Source of the DNA: Mangrovicoccus sp049603835
Lineage (GTDB): Bacteria > Pseudomonadota > Alphaproteobacteria > Rhodobacterales > Rhodobacteraceae
NCBI GenBank assembly: GCA_049603835.1
Contig: JBMYSZ010000010.1
Span: 59,721 to 123,720, forward strand
Direction of reading: 5' to 3'
DNA: 64,000 nt
The notes under the pieces are model-generated. The model was not told where the DNA came from. It did not search any database and saw nothing but the letters and a program-made list of their open reading frames with translations. Position numbers and translations under genes: made by a program. Below are positions 17,519 through 25,938 of this stretch, one piece after another. Position 1 is the stretch's first letter, and each line of letters opens with the position of its first letter.

Positions 17519-18112
17519 ATGCAGAAGAAACACCTAACCCGCCGTGGCTTTTTAGCGGCAGGGGCGGCTATTGGGGGCGGTTTGGCTGGCTCCGCTTTGG
17601 CGCAGACCGCATCTGACGAGACCGCGACGCCGCTGGCAGAACCGAGTGTGAAACGCAATATCATGGGGTTCCGCGCCCATCAGTGGGAACCCTATTTCAC
17701 CAATCTCAAAAATGGCGCGATTCTGGTGGATACCTCTAGCCGAGCTTTGCATTATTGGTCCGAAGATCAAACTATTGCAAAGATTTACCCAACTTCGGTG
17801 CCTCTGTCGGAGGAAATGACCAAGCTGGGCCGCACATCGGTGACGCAAAAGGTTCTGGGACCTAGCTGGGCGCCAACCCCATCAATGAAAAAGCGCAATC
17901 CCGACTGGCCGGATTTCATCGGTCCGGGCCCGGATAACCCGCTGGGCTCGCATGCGCTTTACCTGTCTTGGCGCTATTATCGAATCCACGGCACGCATAA
18001 TGTGCGCAAGATTGGCCGGCGATCGTCTAATGGCTGCATTGGGCTATATAATGAGGATATCGCCGAGCTGTTTGAGCTGGCCAATGTGGGGACCCAGGTT
18101 GTCCTTATCTAA
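17519..18112 (+). CDS. L,D-transpeptidase (YkuD/ErfK type) with twin-arginine-like signal
   Basis: 197 residues. AGGAG lies 6 bases before the ATG. The N-terminus HLTRRGFLAAGAAIGGG has the twin-arginine pattern and a cleavage site near ALAQ. The catalytic segment IHGTHNVRKIGRRSSNGCIGLYNED carries His and Cys in the standard ErfK/YbiS/YcfS/YnhG form. A second peptidoglycan cross-linking enzyme within 1.3 kb of the first; they are different subfamilies rather than a recent duplication. Confidence 0.94.
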   Translation: MQKKHLTRRGFLAAGAAIGGGLAGSALAQTASDETATPLAEPSVKRNIMGFRAHQWEPYFTNLKNGAILVDTSSRALHYWSEDQTIAKIYPTSVPLSEEMTKLGRTSVTQKVLGPSWAPTPSMKKRNPDWPDFIGPGPDNPLGSHALYLSWRYYRIHGTHNVRKIGRRSSNGCIGLYNEDIAELFELANVGTQVVLI

Positions 18113-18381
18113 AAGGCGAGTTTGTAAATATTTTGCAGTTTCCCGGCGAATTATCGAGTTTGGCTGCCCTCAAGGCGGGCGAGCGTCGTGAATATGTGAA
18201 ATTTTCGGCAATTTTTCCACGAAAGGGCTGGATTTGATGCTGAAATGCATCACCTCATCAAGCAAGCTATCGTTCCGTTGCGTTTTACAAAATTGCGCGT
18301 CAGAACGACACTTACGAGGACAGTCTTTCGTCGTCCGGTGCCTCAATTAACCCAGTCGGGCGGCAACTACTGGAGATGACC

Positions 18382-18561
18382 ATGAAGAAAATCGCACTTG
18401 CTGCTACTCTGGCTTTTGCCGCTGCCACTGCAACCGCTGGCACCCTGGAAGAGCCGATCGTTGAGCCGGTAATCATTGAAGAAGACACCGGTGGCACCGG
18501 CGCAGGCTGGGTTGTCCCGGCTCTGCTGGTTCTGCTGATCGCAGGTATCGCAGCCAACTAA
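18382..18561 (+). CDS. Small exported single-pass protein
   Basis: 59 residues from ATG 18382, 6 bases after GGAG; an ATG at 18376 overlaps the ribosome site. Signal peptide MKKIALAATLAFAAATATAG, a short acidic segment (LEEPIVEPVIIEEDTG), then one C-terminal membrane helix (GWVVPALLVLLIAGIAAN). Proteins of this shape are common in Rhodobacterales and are sometimes mislabelled ferrochelatase; they have no such domain. A strong terminator 22 bases downstream and a 260-base free upstream region suggest a separate, well expressed gene. Confidence 0.85.
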   Translation: MKKIALAATLAFAAATATAGTLEEPIVEPVIIEEDTGGTGAGWVVPALLVLLIAGIAAN

Positions 18562-18582
18562 GGCTTGCATTCCAGACGAAAG

Positions 18583-18609
18583 AAAAGGCGGCTTCGGTCG
18601 CCTTTTTTT
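18583..18609 (+). terminator. Rho-independent terminator after the small exported protein
   Basis: AAAAGGCG/CGCCTTTT stem around GCTTCGGT (UUCG-type loop), followed by a run of seven T. Confidence 0.92.
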
Positions 18610-18631
18610 ATGCGCGATGGCTAGGGCTAAG

Positions 18632-18698
18632 AGTAGGATGGGCAATCTGCCCATCGCCAGTAGTACGCCCAGACGATGGGCAGATTGCCCATCCTACT
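18632..18698. repeat. REP-like paired palindromes (25-bp perfect inverted repeat)
   Basis: Arms 18632-18656 and 18674-18698 are perfect reverse complements, separated by 17 bases. Each arm is itself a small hairpin (ATGGGCA/TGCCCAT around ATC). This two-level symmetry is typical of paired REP elements. A related single copy lies at 20411-20435 on the other side of serA. Confidence 0.85.
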
Positions 18699-18718
18699 TT
18701 GGTTGCGACGGCATTTCG

Positions 18719-18789
18719 CAAAAAAATGGCCCCGGAGTGGTGAACTCGGGGCCAGTAACCTGAAACCTAGGAGGAGGAGGGGTTTCAGG
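18719..18789 (-). ncRNA. Candidate cuckoo/CcsR-like small RNA in the serA 3' region
   Basis: Minus strand, starting at the serA stop: a 9-bp perfect stem CCTGAAACC/GGTTTCAGG (18781-18789 with 18759-18767) exposing the loop CCTCCTCCTCCTA, then a terminator hairpin with eight TGGCCCCG/CGGGGCCA pairs and a run of seven T. This two-hairpin arrangement, with a CCTCCTCC loop resembling the anti-Shine-Dalgarno sequence, matches what is described for CcsR RNAs of Rhodobacter and the cuckoo RNA family. The serA stop codon lies inside the first stem, so the RNA would be cut from the serA message or made from an internal promoter. Confidence 0.62.
18720..18754 (-). terminator. Rho-independent terminator of serA
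   Basis: TGGCCCCG/CGGGGCCA stem with an imperfect top, then seven T on the minus strand, about 30 bases after the serA stop. It doubles as the 3' hairpin of the candidate small RNA. Confidence 0.9.
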
Positions 18790-20380
18790 CGATATCGAAT
18801 TCCAGAGCCTGGATCTGCTGGAATTTACCCAGCTCCGCCAGTTTGCCCAGCAGTTCCGCAGGCGCAGGCGCGTCCAGTTTCAGCAGAGCAATCGCGTCAC
18901 CGCCGGTCTCATTCCGACCCAAGGTGAAGTTCGCGATATTCACACCGGTTTCACCCACAGTCATGCCCAGGGTCCCGATGACGCCCGGCACGTCTTTGTT
19001 GGTGGTGTAGAGCATATGCTCGGACACTTCCGCGTCGATATTGATGCCTTTGATCTGGATGAAGCGCGGCTTACCATCAGAGAAGACAGTGCCCGCGATG
19101 GTGCGTTCACGGCTTTCATATTCCACGGTCAGCTTGATATAGCCGTCAAAGACGCCGGTTTTGCTCTGCTTGGTTTGGCTGATCTTTACGCCACGCTCTT
19201 TAATCGCGACCGGTGCCGACACCATATTCACATCCGGATTGGTCGGCTTCATGAAGCCCGCCAGAACGGCACAATCCAGAGCCCGCAGATTCATCTCAGA
19301 AACCACACCGTCATAAAGCACATTAATCGCTTTCACTGGCTCATCGGATAGCTGACCGATAAAGGCGCCCAGATATTCTGCCAGCTTGACCCAGGGGCCC
19401 ATGACCTTAGCTTCTTCTGCGGTTACAGCAGGCATATTCAGCGAGTTCTGCACCGCGCCGGTCAGCAGATAGTCAGACATCTGCTCGGCCACTTGCAGCG
19501 CCACATTTTCTTGGGCTTCGGTGGTTGCCGCGCCCAAATGGGGGGTGCAGATCACGTTATCCAGGCCAAAGAGCACATTTTCCTTTGCCGGCTCTTCCGC
19601 GAATACGTCAAACGCCGCCGCTGCCACATGGCCCGATTTCAGCGCTTCTGCCAGGGCTTCTTCATCGACCAGGCCGCCACGGGCACAGTTGATGATCCGC
19701 ACGCCCGGCTTCATTTTCGCGATTGCCTCTTTCGAGAGGATATTCGCGGTTTTCTCGGTTTTCGGTACATGCAGGGTGATGAAATCGGCTTTTGCCAGCA
19801 GCTCATCCAGCTCAACCTTGGTCACGCCCAGCTCATCCGCGCGCTCTTCGGAGAGGAACGGGTCAAACGCGATGACTTTCATCTTCAGGCCCAAAGCGCG
19901 GCTTGCCGCGATGGAACCAATATTGCCGCAGCCGATCACGCCCAGAGTTTTGTTGGTCAGCTCAACGCCCATAAATTTGGACTTTTCCCACAGCCCTTGA
20001 TGGGTGGAGGCATTCGCTTGCGGGATTTGACGCGCGCAGGCCATCATCATGGCGATTGCATGCTCAGCCGTGGTGATGGAGTTGCCGAAAGGTGTGTTCA
20101 TCACGATCACGCCCTTCTTCGATGCGACCGGGATATCTACGTTATCAACCCCGATCCCGGCACGGCCGATGACCTTCAGATTGGTTGCTGCTTCCAGAAC
20201 ATCTGCGGTCACTTTGGTGGCAGAGCGGATCGCCAAGCCGTCATACTGGCCGATCACTTCCAGCAGTTTTGCTTTGTCTTTGCCCAGATTGGGTTCAAAA
20301 TCGACCTCTACGCCGCGATCACGGAAGATCTGAACAGCGGTTTCAGAGAGTTTGTCAGAGACGAGAACTTTGGGAGCCAT
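18785..20380 (-). CDS. serA: D-3-phosphoglycerate dehydrogenase (ACT-containing long form)
   Basis: 531 residues from ATG 20380 (GAGGTG upstream). First step of serine synthesis: 3-phosphoglycerate to 3-phosphohydroxypyruvate with NAD. Seen: substrate domain, NAD-binding GVIGCGNIGSIAASRALG, catalytic segments INCARGGLVDEEAL and CTPHLGAATTEAQ (His), an intervening domain, and a C-terminal ACT domain (NKDVPGVIGTLGMTVGETGVNIANFTLGR) that usually mediates serine feedback. 81 bases after serC. Confidence 0.97.
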   Translation of the reverse strand: MAPKVLVSDKLSETAVQIFRDRGVEVDFEPNLGKDKAKLLEVIGQYDGLAIRSATKVTADVLEAATNLKVIGRAGIGVDNVDIPVASKKGVIVMNTPFGNSITTAEHAIAMMMACARQIPQANASTHQGLWEKSKFMGVELTNKTLGVIGCGNIGSIAASRALGLKMKVIAFDPFLSEERADELGVTKVELDELLAKADFITLHVPKTEKTANILSKEAIAKMKPGVRIINCARGGLVDEEALAEALKSGHVAAAAFDVFAEEPAKENVLFGLDNVICTPHLGAATTEAQENVALQVAEQMSDYLLTGAVQNSLNMPAVTAEEAKVMGPWVKLAEYLGAFIGQLSDEPVKAINVLYDGVVSEMNLRALDCAVLAGFMKPTNPDVNMVSAPVAIKERGVKISQTKQSKTGVFDGYIKLTVEYESRERTIAGTVFSDGKPRFIQIKGINIDAEVSEHMLYTTNKDVPGVIGTLGMTVGETGVNIANFTLGRNETGGDAIALLKLDAPAPAELLGKLAELGKFQQIQALEFDIA

Positions 20381-20410
20381 GGGGCACCTCTTTGGAATAG
20401 GAATGCTTGG

Positions 20411-20435
20411 AGTAGGGTCGGCAATACTGCCCACC
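20411..20435. repeat. REP-like single palindrome between serC and serA
   Basis: AGTAGGGTCGGCA...TGCCCACC: same core and 5' AGTAGG edge as the arms at 18632-18698, with one mismatch in the stem (20416-20435). It lies in the 81-base serC-serA gap, so it is transcribed between the two genes. Confidence 0.6.
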
Positions 20436-20461
20436 ATTCTGGCTAAAATTCGAAAGGACGC

Positions 20462-21616
20462 TTAGGCCGCTGCGGTCAGGGCTTCGATCTCGGCCTCAAA
20501 GGCCCAAGCCAGCCAAGGCAGCATGGCTTCGATATCAGAAAGCTCAACCGTGCCGCCGCACCAGATACGCAGGCCCGGAGGCGCATCGCGATAAGCGCCC
20601 ACATCCAGAGCAACACCTTCTGCTTCCAGGCGTTTTTGAACTGCTTTGGCAAAAGCCGCGCCATCTGTGATGCGCTCATCGGTGAATTTCAAGCAGACGG
20701 ATGTGACCGAGCGTGTCGCCGGGTCCACTGCCAGATTTTCGATCCAGTCATTGGCTTCACAGAAATTCCAAACCGCTTGCGCATTGGCTGCCGCGCGGGC
20801 TTTCAACCCGTCCAGGCCGCCCACGGATTTCGCCCAATCCAAAGCGAAAAGGTAATCTTCAACGGCCAGCATCGAGGGGGTGTTGATGGTCGCGCCTTCG
20901 AAGATGCCATCGATCAGCTTGCCGCCTTTGGTCAGGCGGAAGATTTTCGGCAGCGGCCATGCTGGGGTGTAGCTTTCCAGGCGCTCAACTGCGCGCGGGC
21001 TCAGGATCAGCATGCCATGGGCCGCTTCGCCACCCAGAACCTTCTGCCAAGAGAATGTGGTGACATCCAGCTTGTCCCAGGGCAATTCCACAGCGAATGC
21101 CGCAGAGGTCGCGTCACACAGGGTCAGCCCTGCGCGATCCGCGGGGATCACATCGCCGGTCGGCACACAAACACCCGAGGTGGTGCCGTTCCAGGTGAAG
21201 CAAACATCATTATCGTAATTCAGCGCCGCCATATCGACGATTTCGCCATAGCCTGCTTCATGCTTGGTCGCGTCGATTTTCAGCTGCTTCAGAACATCGG
21301 ACACCCAGCCCGAGCCAAAGCTTTCCCAGGCGACCATATCCACATGGCGTTCGCCCAGCATGGACCACATGGCCATTTCAAAGGCGCCAGTATCAGAGGC
21401 GGGTACAATGCCGATTTTGTAATCTGCCGGAATGCCCAGAACTTCACGGGTGGTCTCGATTGCAGATTTCAGCTTTTCCTTGCCGATTTTCGCGCGGTGC
21501 GAACGGCCCAGGGCTGCGTCTTTGAGCGCATCCAGGGTAAAGCTAGGCGGCTTGGCGCAAGGGCCAGACGAAAAACGCGGATTTGCCGGCCGCGTGGCCG
21601 GGGCGGGGGTAGCCAT
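20462..21616 (-). CDS. serC: Phosphoserine aminotransferase
   Basis: 384 residues from ATG 21616, with AAGGA about 9 bases upstream. Converts 3-phosphohydroxypyruvate and glutamate to phosphoserine; class V, PLP-dependent. Seen: N-terminal RPANPRFSSGPCAKPP, DATSAAFAVELPWDKLDVTTFSWQKVLGGEAAHGM with the PLP lysine in SWQK. This is the long alphaproteobacterial type. Transcribed with serA. Confidence 0.96.
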   Translation of the reverse strand: MATPAPATRPANPRFSSGPCAKPPSFTLDALKDAALGRSHRAKIGKEKLKSAIETTREVLGIPADYKIGIVPASDTGAFEMAMWSMLGERHVDMVAWESFGSGWVSDVLKQLKIDATKHEAGYGEIVDMAALNYDNDVCFTWNGTTSGVCVPTGDVIPADRAGLTLCDATSAAFAVELPWDKLDVTTFSWQKVLGGEAAHGMLILSPRAVERLESYTPAWPLPKIFRLTKGGKLIDGIFEGATINTPSMLAVEDYLFALDWAKSVGGLDGLKARAAANAQAVWNFCEANDWIENLAVDPATRSVTSVCLKFTDERITDGAAFAKAVQKRLEAEGVALDVGAYRDAPPGLRIWCGGTVELSDIEAMLPWLAWAFEAEIEALTAAA

Positions 21617-21633
21617 TGATGGTATCCTTCCAG

Positions 21634-21678
21634 ATAAGCGCACTGCGTTGGGGCAGCGTGTCCCACCGCCGCGTTTAT
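21634..21678 (-). promoter_or_regulatory. Candidate serC-motif leader RNA
   Basis: On the minus strand, 18 bases before the serC start, ATAAACGC (21671-21678) pairs with GCGCTTAT (21634-21641), 7 of 8 pairs, enclosing GGCGGTGGGACACG and a CGCTG/CAGTG hairpin. A serC RNA motif is known in 5' regions of serC in alphaproteobacteria (Rfam serC). Position and size fit; I cannot check the consensus without a covariance model. Confidence 0.5.
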
Positions 21679-21884
21679 GCGACATGAAGTTTTGAGGCAA
21701 GCCCTGTATTTTCGGGCCGGGCTGCTTCTTTCGTCGCAGGCGGCTTGTCTATTTGCGACAGTCGAGACGCCGCGCGCAGAGGTTGGTTCTGCGATCTCTC
21801 ACCTTAGGGCAACCTGCTATGCTTGCCTCTCGCGCCATTGCATGGTCTACCCCCCATCGTTCGAAATTCCGCGTGAGACCGCCC

Positions 21885-22775
21885 ATGTATGTCGTCACTC
21901 TATTGACTGACCCGTCCGAGCCTTGCCTGACCCAGCAAGATGTCGATGCCCTTGTTCAGGCCTGGCAAGGCCGCGAAGTTCGCTGGCTGGCCGAGGGCGA
22001 AGCTGCCGAGTTTCGCACCGGAATTATGCCTGCAGATCAATGGGCTGTCTGGCGCGAGCTGCAAGCAAAGCGGATCGATTTAGCGGTGCAGATCAATAAT
22101 TCCCGGCGCAAGAAACTGCTTCTGGCGGATATGGATAGCACCATGATCCAGCAAGAATGTATCGACGAGCTGGCGGTCGAGGCCGGAATCGGCGAGCGCG
22201 TTTCTGACATCACGGCGCGGGCGATGAATGGCGAGCTGAATTTCGAAGAGGCCTTGATCGAGCGGGTCGGCCTGCTCTCTGGCCTGCCGGTCTCAGTCAT
22301 TGATCGGGTGTATAAAGAGCGCATCCAATTCACTCCGGGTGGCGCGGAATTAGTGGCGACCATGCGCGGCAATGGTGCTCATGCGGCGCTGGTGTCCGGG
22401 GGCTTCACGGCGTTTACCAGCCGTGTCGCAGCGGCGCTTGGCTTTGATACGAATCAGGCCAACAGCCTGCTTGAGGAAAATGGCACGCTGACTGGCGCGG
22501 TGGGAATGCCAATTTTGGGCAAGGCAGCAAAGGTCGAAGCGCTAGAGTCCCTGACGGCTCAGCTTGGGATCTCGGCGGCAGATGTTTTGGCAGTTGGCGA
22601 TGGTGCCAATGATCTGGGTATGCTGGGCGTCGCGGGCATGGGGGTTGCGCTACATGCAAAACCGTCAGTCGCCGCGCAATGCGATCTGCGAATCTCTTTC
22701 GGGGATCTGACCGCGCTGCTTTATTTACAAGGCTACACAAAGGATGAGTTCATCCAGCCACAATCCCTGTTGTAA
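21885..22775 (+). CDS. serB: Phosphoserine phosphatase
   Basis: 296 residues from ATG 21885; the frame is open for 44 codons further upstream but those lie in the divergent promoter region. Last step of serine synthesis. HAD motifs are complete: DxDST in LLADMDSTMIQQE, Ser/Gly in ALVSGGFTAF, Lys in LGKAAKVEAL, and VGDGANDLGMLG. An N-terminal ACT-like region of about 80 residues precedes. Divergent from serC, so the three serine genes are in one place. Confidence 0.96.
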   Translation: MYVVTLLTDPSEPCLTQQDVDALVQAWQGREVRWLAEGEAAEFRTGIMPADQWAVWRELQAKRIDLAVQINNSRRKKLLLADMDSTMIQQECIDELAVEAGIGERVSDITARAMNGELNFEEALIERVGLLSGLPVSVIDRVYKERIQFTPGGAELVATMRGNGAHAALVSGGFTAFTSRVAAALGFDTNQANSLLEENGTLTGAVGMPILGKAAKVEALESLTAQLGISAADVLAVGDGANDLGMLGVAGMGVALHAKPSVAAQCDLRISFGDLTALLYLQGYTKDEFIQPQSLL

Positions 22776-22915
22776 AATTCGCGCAGTCTCGCTTTTGACA
22801 ACCGAGTTTTGCATCAAGCGCGTGGTTAAGGTAGAGTCGTTCTAGGTATGTTTTTTGCGCCCTCCGACCATAGATAAGAGAGTGGCCAAACCAGTCGAAG
22901 CAGTTGGAGACCGTC

Positions 22916-23464
22916 ATGACACGAACGGGTGTTCTGTTTTTTGGGGCAGTGCTGGCAAGCACAACTTGGGTGATGGCCCAGGATGCTACAAATCCCGTGG
23001 GGTCGAAATCCGACTGGGTGATTTTCGTCGAAGAAGACCCTAAACAATGCTGGGTCGTCTCGCCGCCGAAAGAAACCGTGAATACGCGCTCTGGCCGTGT
23101 TGTGGCGGTAAATCGCGGGGATATCTATCTTTTCGTATCCTTCTGGCCGGGTGTCGGCGAAGGTAGCCGGGATGGCGATGGCGGAATGGGTGAGGTTTCT
23201 TTCGTTGGCGGTTATGAATTCGCCGATAATTCGACCGTAACCTTGGAAATCGGCACCGACCGGTTCGAGCTCTTTACCGAAGGCACTACCGCTTGGGCGG
23301 CCTCCCCCGAGGATGATCGCAAAATCGCCAGCGCCATGAAACGCGGCGCATCTGCGGTTCTGACCGGTTTGTCCAAGCGTTCCAGCACCACGACCAAAGA
23401 CACATTTTCTCTGATCGGCTTCACCGCCGCCTATGAGGACGCTGAACGCCGCTGCGCCCCGTAA
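22916..23464 (+). CDS. Invasion-associated locus B (IalB) family secreted protein
   Basis: 182 residues from ATG 22916 (GGAG 6 bases upstream). Signal peptide ending near VMAQ. The family core CWVVSPPKETVNTRSGRVVAVNRGDIYLFVSFWPG is clear. IalB proteins are periplasmic or outer-membrane associated; in Bartonella they aid erythrocyte invasion, but most family members are in free-living alphaproteobacteria and their role is unknown. Confidence 0.85.
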   Translation: MTRTGVLFFGAVLASTTWVMAQDATNPVGSKSDWVIFVEEDPKQCWVVSPPKETVNTRSGRVVAVNRGDIYLFVSFWPGVGEGSRDGDGGMGEVSFVGGYEFADNSTVTLEIGTDRFELFTEGTTAWAASPEDDRKIASAMKRGASAVLTGLSKRSSTTTKDTFSLIGFTAAYEDAERRCAP

Positions 23465-23553
23465 ATATAGCCGGTAAAATTGCTGGGCGCCTTAGGGCTT
23501 TTCATAGCGACAAACTGTCTATACATAGGCCTATCCCCGAGAAAGGTCCGCTT

Positions 23554-24726
23554 ATGACTGCCCCGATTACCCAAGACGTTCTGACATTGCCGCGCAATCT
23601 GCCTCCGCGAGAGGATGGAAAGATCAATCTGATTGGTCTGACCCGTGACGTGCTGCGCGATGTTTTGGCGGCGATGGGCACGCCGGAAAAGCAGCTGCGC
23701 ATGCGGGTGAACCAGATCTGGGCTTGGCTTTACGAGCGTGGCGTTCGGTCATTCGATGATATGACCAATCTGGCGAAAACCTATCGGGCCCAGCTGGACG
23801 AGCATTTCGTGATTGAGCTGCCGGAAGTTGTGCAAAAACATGTCTCGGCGGATGGGACGCGGAAATATCTGGTGCGTATCGCCGGCGGGCATGAGGTGGA
23901 AACCGTCTATATCCCCGAAACCGATCGCGGGACTTTGTGTATTTCCTCGCAAGTGGGCTGCACGCTGACTTGTTCTTTTTGCCATACGGGCACGCAGCGC
24001 TTGGTGCGCAATCTGACTGCGGGCGAAATTGTTGGCCAGATTATGCTTGCGCGCGATGATTTAGGCGAATGGCCCGAACCGGGTGCGCCAAAGAATGAGC
24101 AGCGCTTGCTGTCCAATATCGTGCTGATGGGCATGGGCGAGCCGCTGTATAATTTCGACGCGGTGCGCGACGCCATGAAGATCGCGATGGATGGCGAGGG
24201 CATTTCCCTGTCGCGCCGCCGGATCACGCTATCGACCAGCGGTGTTGTGCCAGAGATTGCCCGCACCGCCGAAGAAATCGGCTGTATGCTGGCGGTCAGT
24301 TTCCACGCCACCACTGATGAGGTGCGCGACAAGCTGGTGCCGATCAATAAGAAATGGCCGATTGCCGAGCTGCTGGACGCGCTGCGCGCCTATCCTAAAC
24401 TGTCAAATTCCGAACGAATTACCTTTGAATATGTGATGCTGAAAGGCGTCAATGACAGCGACGAAGATGCGCGCCGGCTGATCAAGCTGATCAAAGGCAT
24501 TCCGGCGAAAATTAATCTGATCCCCTTCAATGAATGGCCTGGCACGCCTTATGAGCGGTCGGATTGGGACCGGATCGAGCGTTTCGCCGATATCGTTTAT
24601 AAGGCTGGTTATTCCTCCCCCATCCGCACCCCGCGCGGCGAAGATATTATGGCCGCTTGCGGTCAGCTGAAATCAGCCAGCGAAAAGGCGAAAAAGGCTC
24701 GGCCAATGCGGCCGGCTGCGGAATAG
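23554..24726 (+). CDS. rlmN: 23S rRNA/tRNA adenine-C2 methyltransferase RlmN
   Basis: 390 residues. Radical SAM enzyme that methylates A2503 of 23S rRNA and A37 of some tRNAs. The cluster motif CTLTCSFCHTGTQ (CxxxCxxC), the SAM region LMGMGEPLYNFDAV, LSTSGVVPEI and the C-terminal catalytic Cys in IMAACGQLKS are present. Ends directly against the convergent acyltransferase gene (24726/24727). Confidence 0.97.
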   Translation: MTAPITQDVLTLPRNLPPREDGKINLIGLTRDVLRDVLAAMGTPEKQLRMRVNQIWAWLYERGVRSFDDMTNLAKTYRAQLDEHFVIELPEVVQKHVSADGTRKYLVRIAGGHEVETVYIPETDRGTLCISSQVGCTLTCSFCHTGTQRLVRNLTAGEIVGQIMLARDDLGEWPEPGAPKNEQRLLSNIVLMGMGEPLYNFDAVRDAMKIAMDGEGISLSRRRITLSTSGVVPEIARTAEEIGCMLAVSFHATTDEVRDKLVPINKKWPIAELLDALRAYPKLSNSERITFEYVMLKGVNDSDEDARRLIKLIKGIPAKINLIPFNEWPGTPYERSDWDRIERFADIVYKAGYSSPIRTPRGEDIMAACGQLKSASEKAKKARPMRPAAE

Positions 24727-25902
24727 TTATTCCGCTGGCGTGGTTTTGTGACTGCGCCTTTTCACCCAGGTTTTGGCGGCCGATAGACCTGGCTTTTCCA
24801 CCAGGTAATAAATTGCGGCAGAGGTGATAATCACCAAGCCTGCAAAGCCCACAATCGACACGGCCTCATTAGGCATAAATTTGTCCATCTCGCGGCGCCA
24901 AAAATAAATCATCGGCTGATGTATCAGATATTCGGCGAAGCTGATGGTCCCTAGCCAGACGAAAATGCGAAGGCTTAGAAAATTGGCCAAATAGCCCCGG
25001 CTCAGGAAAAATACCGCGATGGCTAGGGCGTAAAACGGGCTAGGGAAAATGGCGGCGGCCCAAATGCCTGTGACCTCGCCAAGCATGCCTTTAATCTGCG
25101 CACCGACTTTCAGGCCATAGGCGTTCGCCCAAATCATCGCGGCCAAAACGCCAATTTCAATGATCGTCCACAAAGTTTTAGAGGGGGTGGCGGCCCATTC
25201 CTGCAATCGAGGACTGTTGAGCAAACTCTGCCCCAGCAAGATGCCCAGCATAAATTCCGGCAAACGGATCAGAGGCATAGCTTCGCCATAGCCAAAAGAG
25301 GTGAACGGGTCGGGAAAGCTGGCGAAACTATCAACGGCCCAGAAATAAGCGATCAATATCAGCGCCATTCCAATTAAGGTTTTCCATCGATAATTGCGCA
25401 ATCCCAAAATCAGCAGCGGGAAACAGGCATAGAAAAATAGCTCTACCGATATGGTCCAGGCGGGTGCATTTAACCCCCAAAACACGGCGCGATCCGGGGT
25501 CCAAGATTGCAATAGAAAGATGATTTGGCCCAGCTCTATCGTTGATAGCTTGGCCATTTGCTTCTCAAAACCCGCAGGCACCAGCCAAAAGACGCATAAT
25601 AAAAGAACAGCAATATGGGCAGGCCAAATTCGAGCGAAGCGGACTAGCAGAAAGTCGCGATATCTGATCGAGGCGATGCGCGATTGATAGCTACAAGTCA
25701 GAATAAAGCCCGACAGAACGAAAAAAAACGACACAGCATTGCCCAGCTGAAACCCGTCGAAACTGCCTTTGGGAATGAAAAGCACGCCCTGCAAATGATG
25801 CAGCAGAACAAAGCTTGCCGCGATAAATCGTAAAGAGGTGAGAGGTTTGATTTCGCCTGCTAAGTGAAAGTCAGCCTTCGAAGAAACTGGGGCAGGGGGC
25901 AT
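24727..25902 (-). CDS. Acyltransferase family 3 membrane protein
   Basis: 391 residues. GGAG lies 5 bases before the ATG. About ten hydrophobic segments and the family start LTSLRFIAASFVLLHHLQG, with the conserved His and Arg, then VSFFFVLSGFILTCSY and RYRDFLLVRFARIWPAH. Such enzymes O-acetylate surface sugars, lipids or peptidoglycan. The substrate is unknown; no polysaccharide genes are nearby. Confidence 0.9.
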   Translation of the reverse strand: MPPAPVSSKADFHLAGEIKPLTSLRFIAASFVLLHHLQGVLFIPKGSFDGFQLGNAVSFFFVLSGFILTCSYQSRIASIRYRDFLLVRFARIWPAHIAVLLLCVFWLVPAGFEKQMAKLSTIELGQIIFLLQSWTPDRAVFWGLNAPAWTISVELFFYACFPLLILGLRNYRWKTLIGMALILIAYFWAVDSFASFPDPFTSFGYGEAMPLIRLPEFMLGILLGQSLLNSPRLQEWAATPSKTLWTIIEIGVLAAMIWANAYGLKVGAQIKGMLGEVTGIWAAAIFPSPFYALAIAVFFLSRGYLANFLSLRIFVWLGTISFAEYLIHQPMIYFWRREMDKFMPNEAVSIVGFAGLVIITSAAIYYLVEKPGLSAAKTWVKRRSHKTTPAE

Positions 25903-25938
25903 AAAGGCTCCGACACATAGGAAATTCTTGGGCTGAGC

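Noticed and set aside
19493..20446. 317-codon open frame opposite serA
   Set aside because: Mirror of serA codons; no domain or ribosome site.
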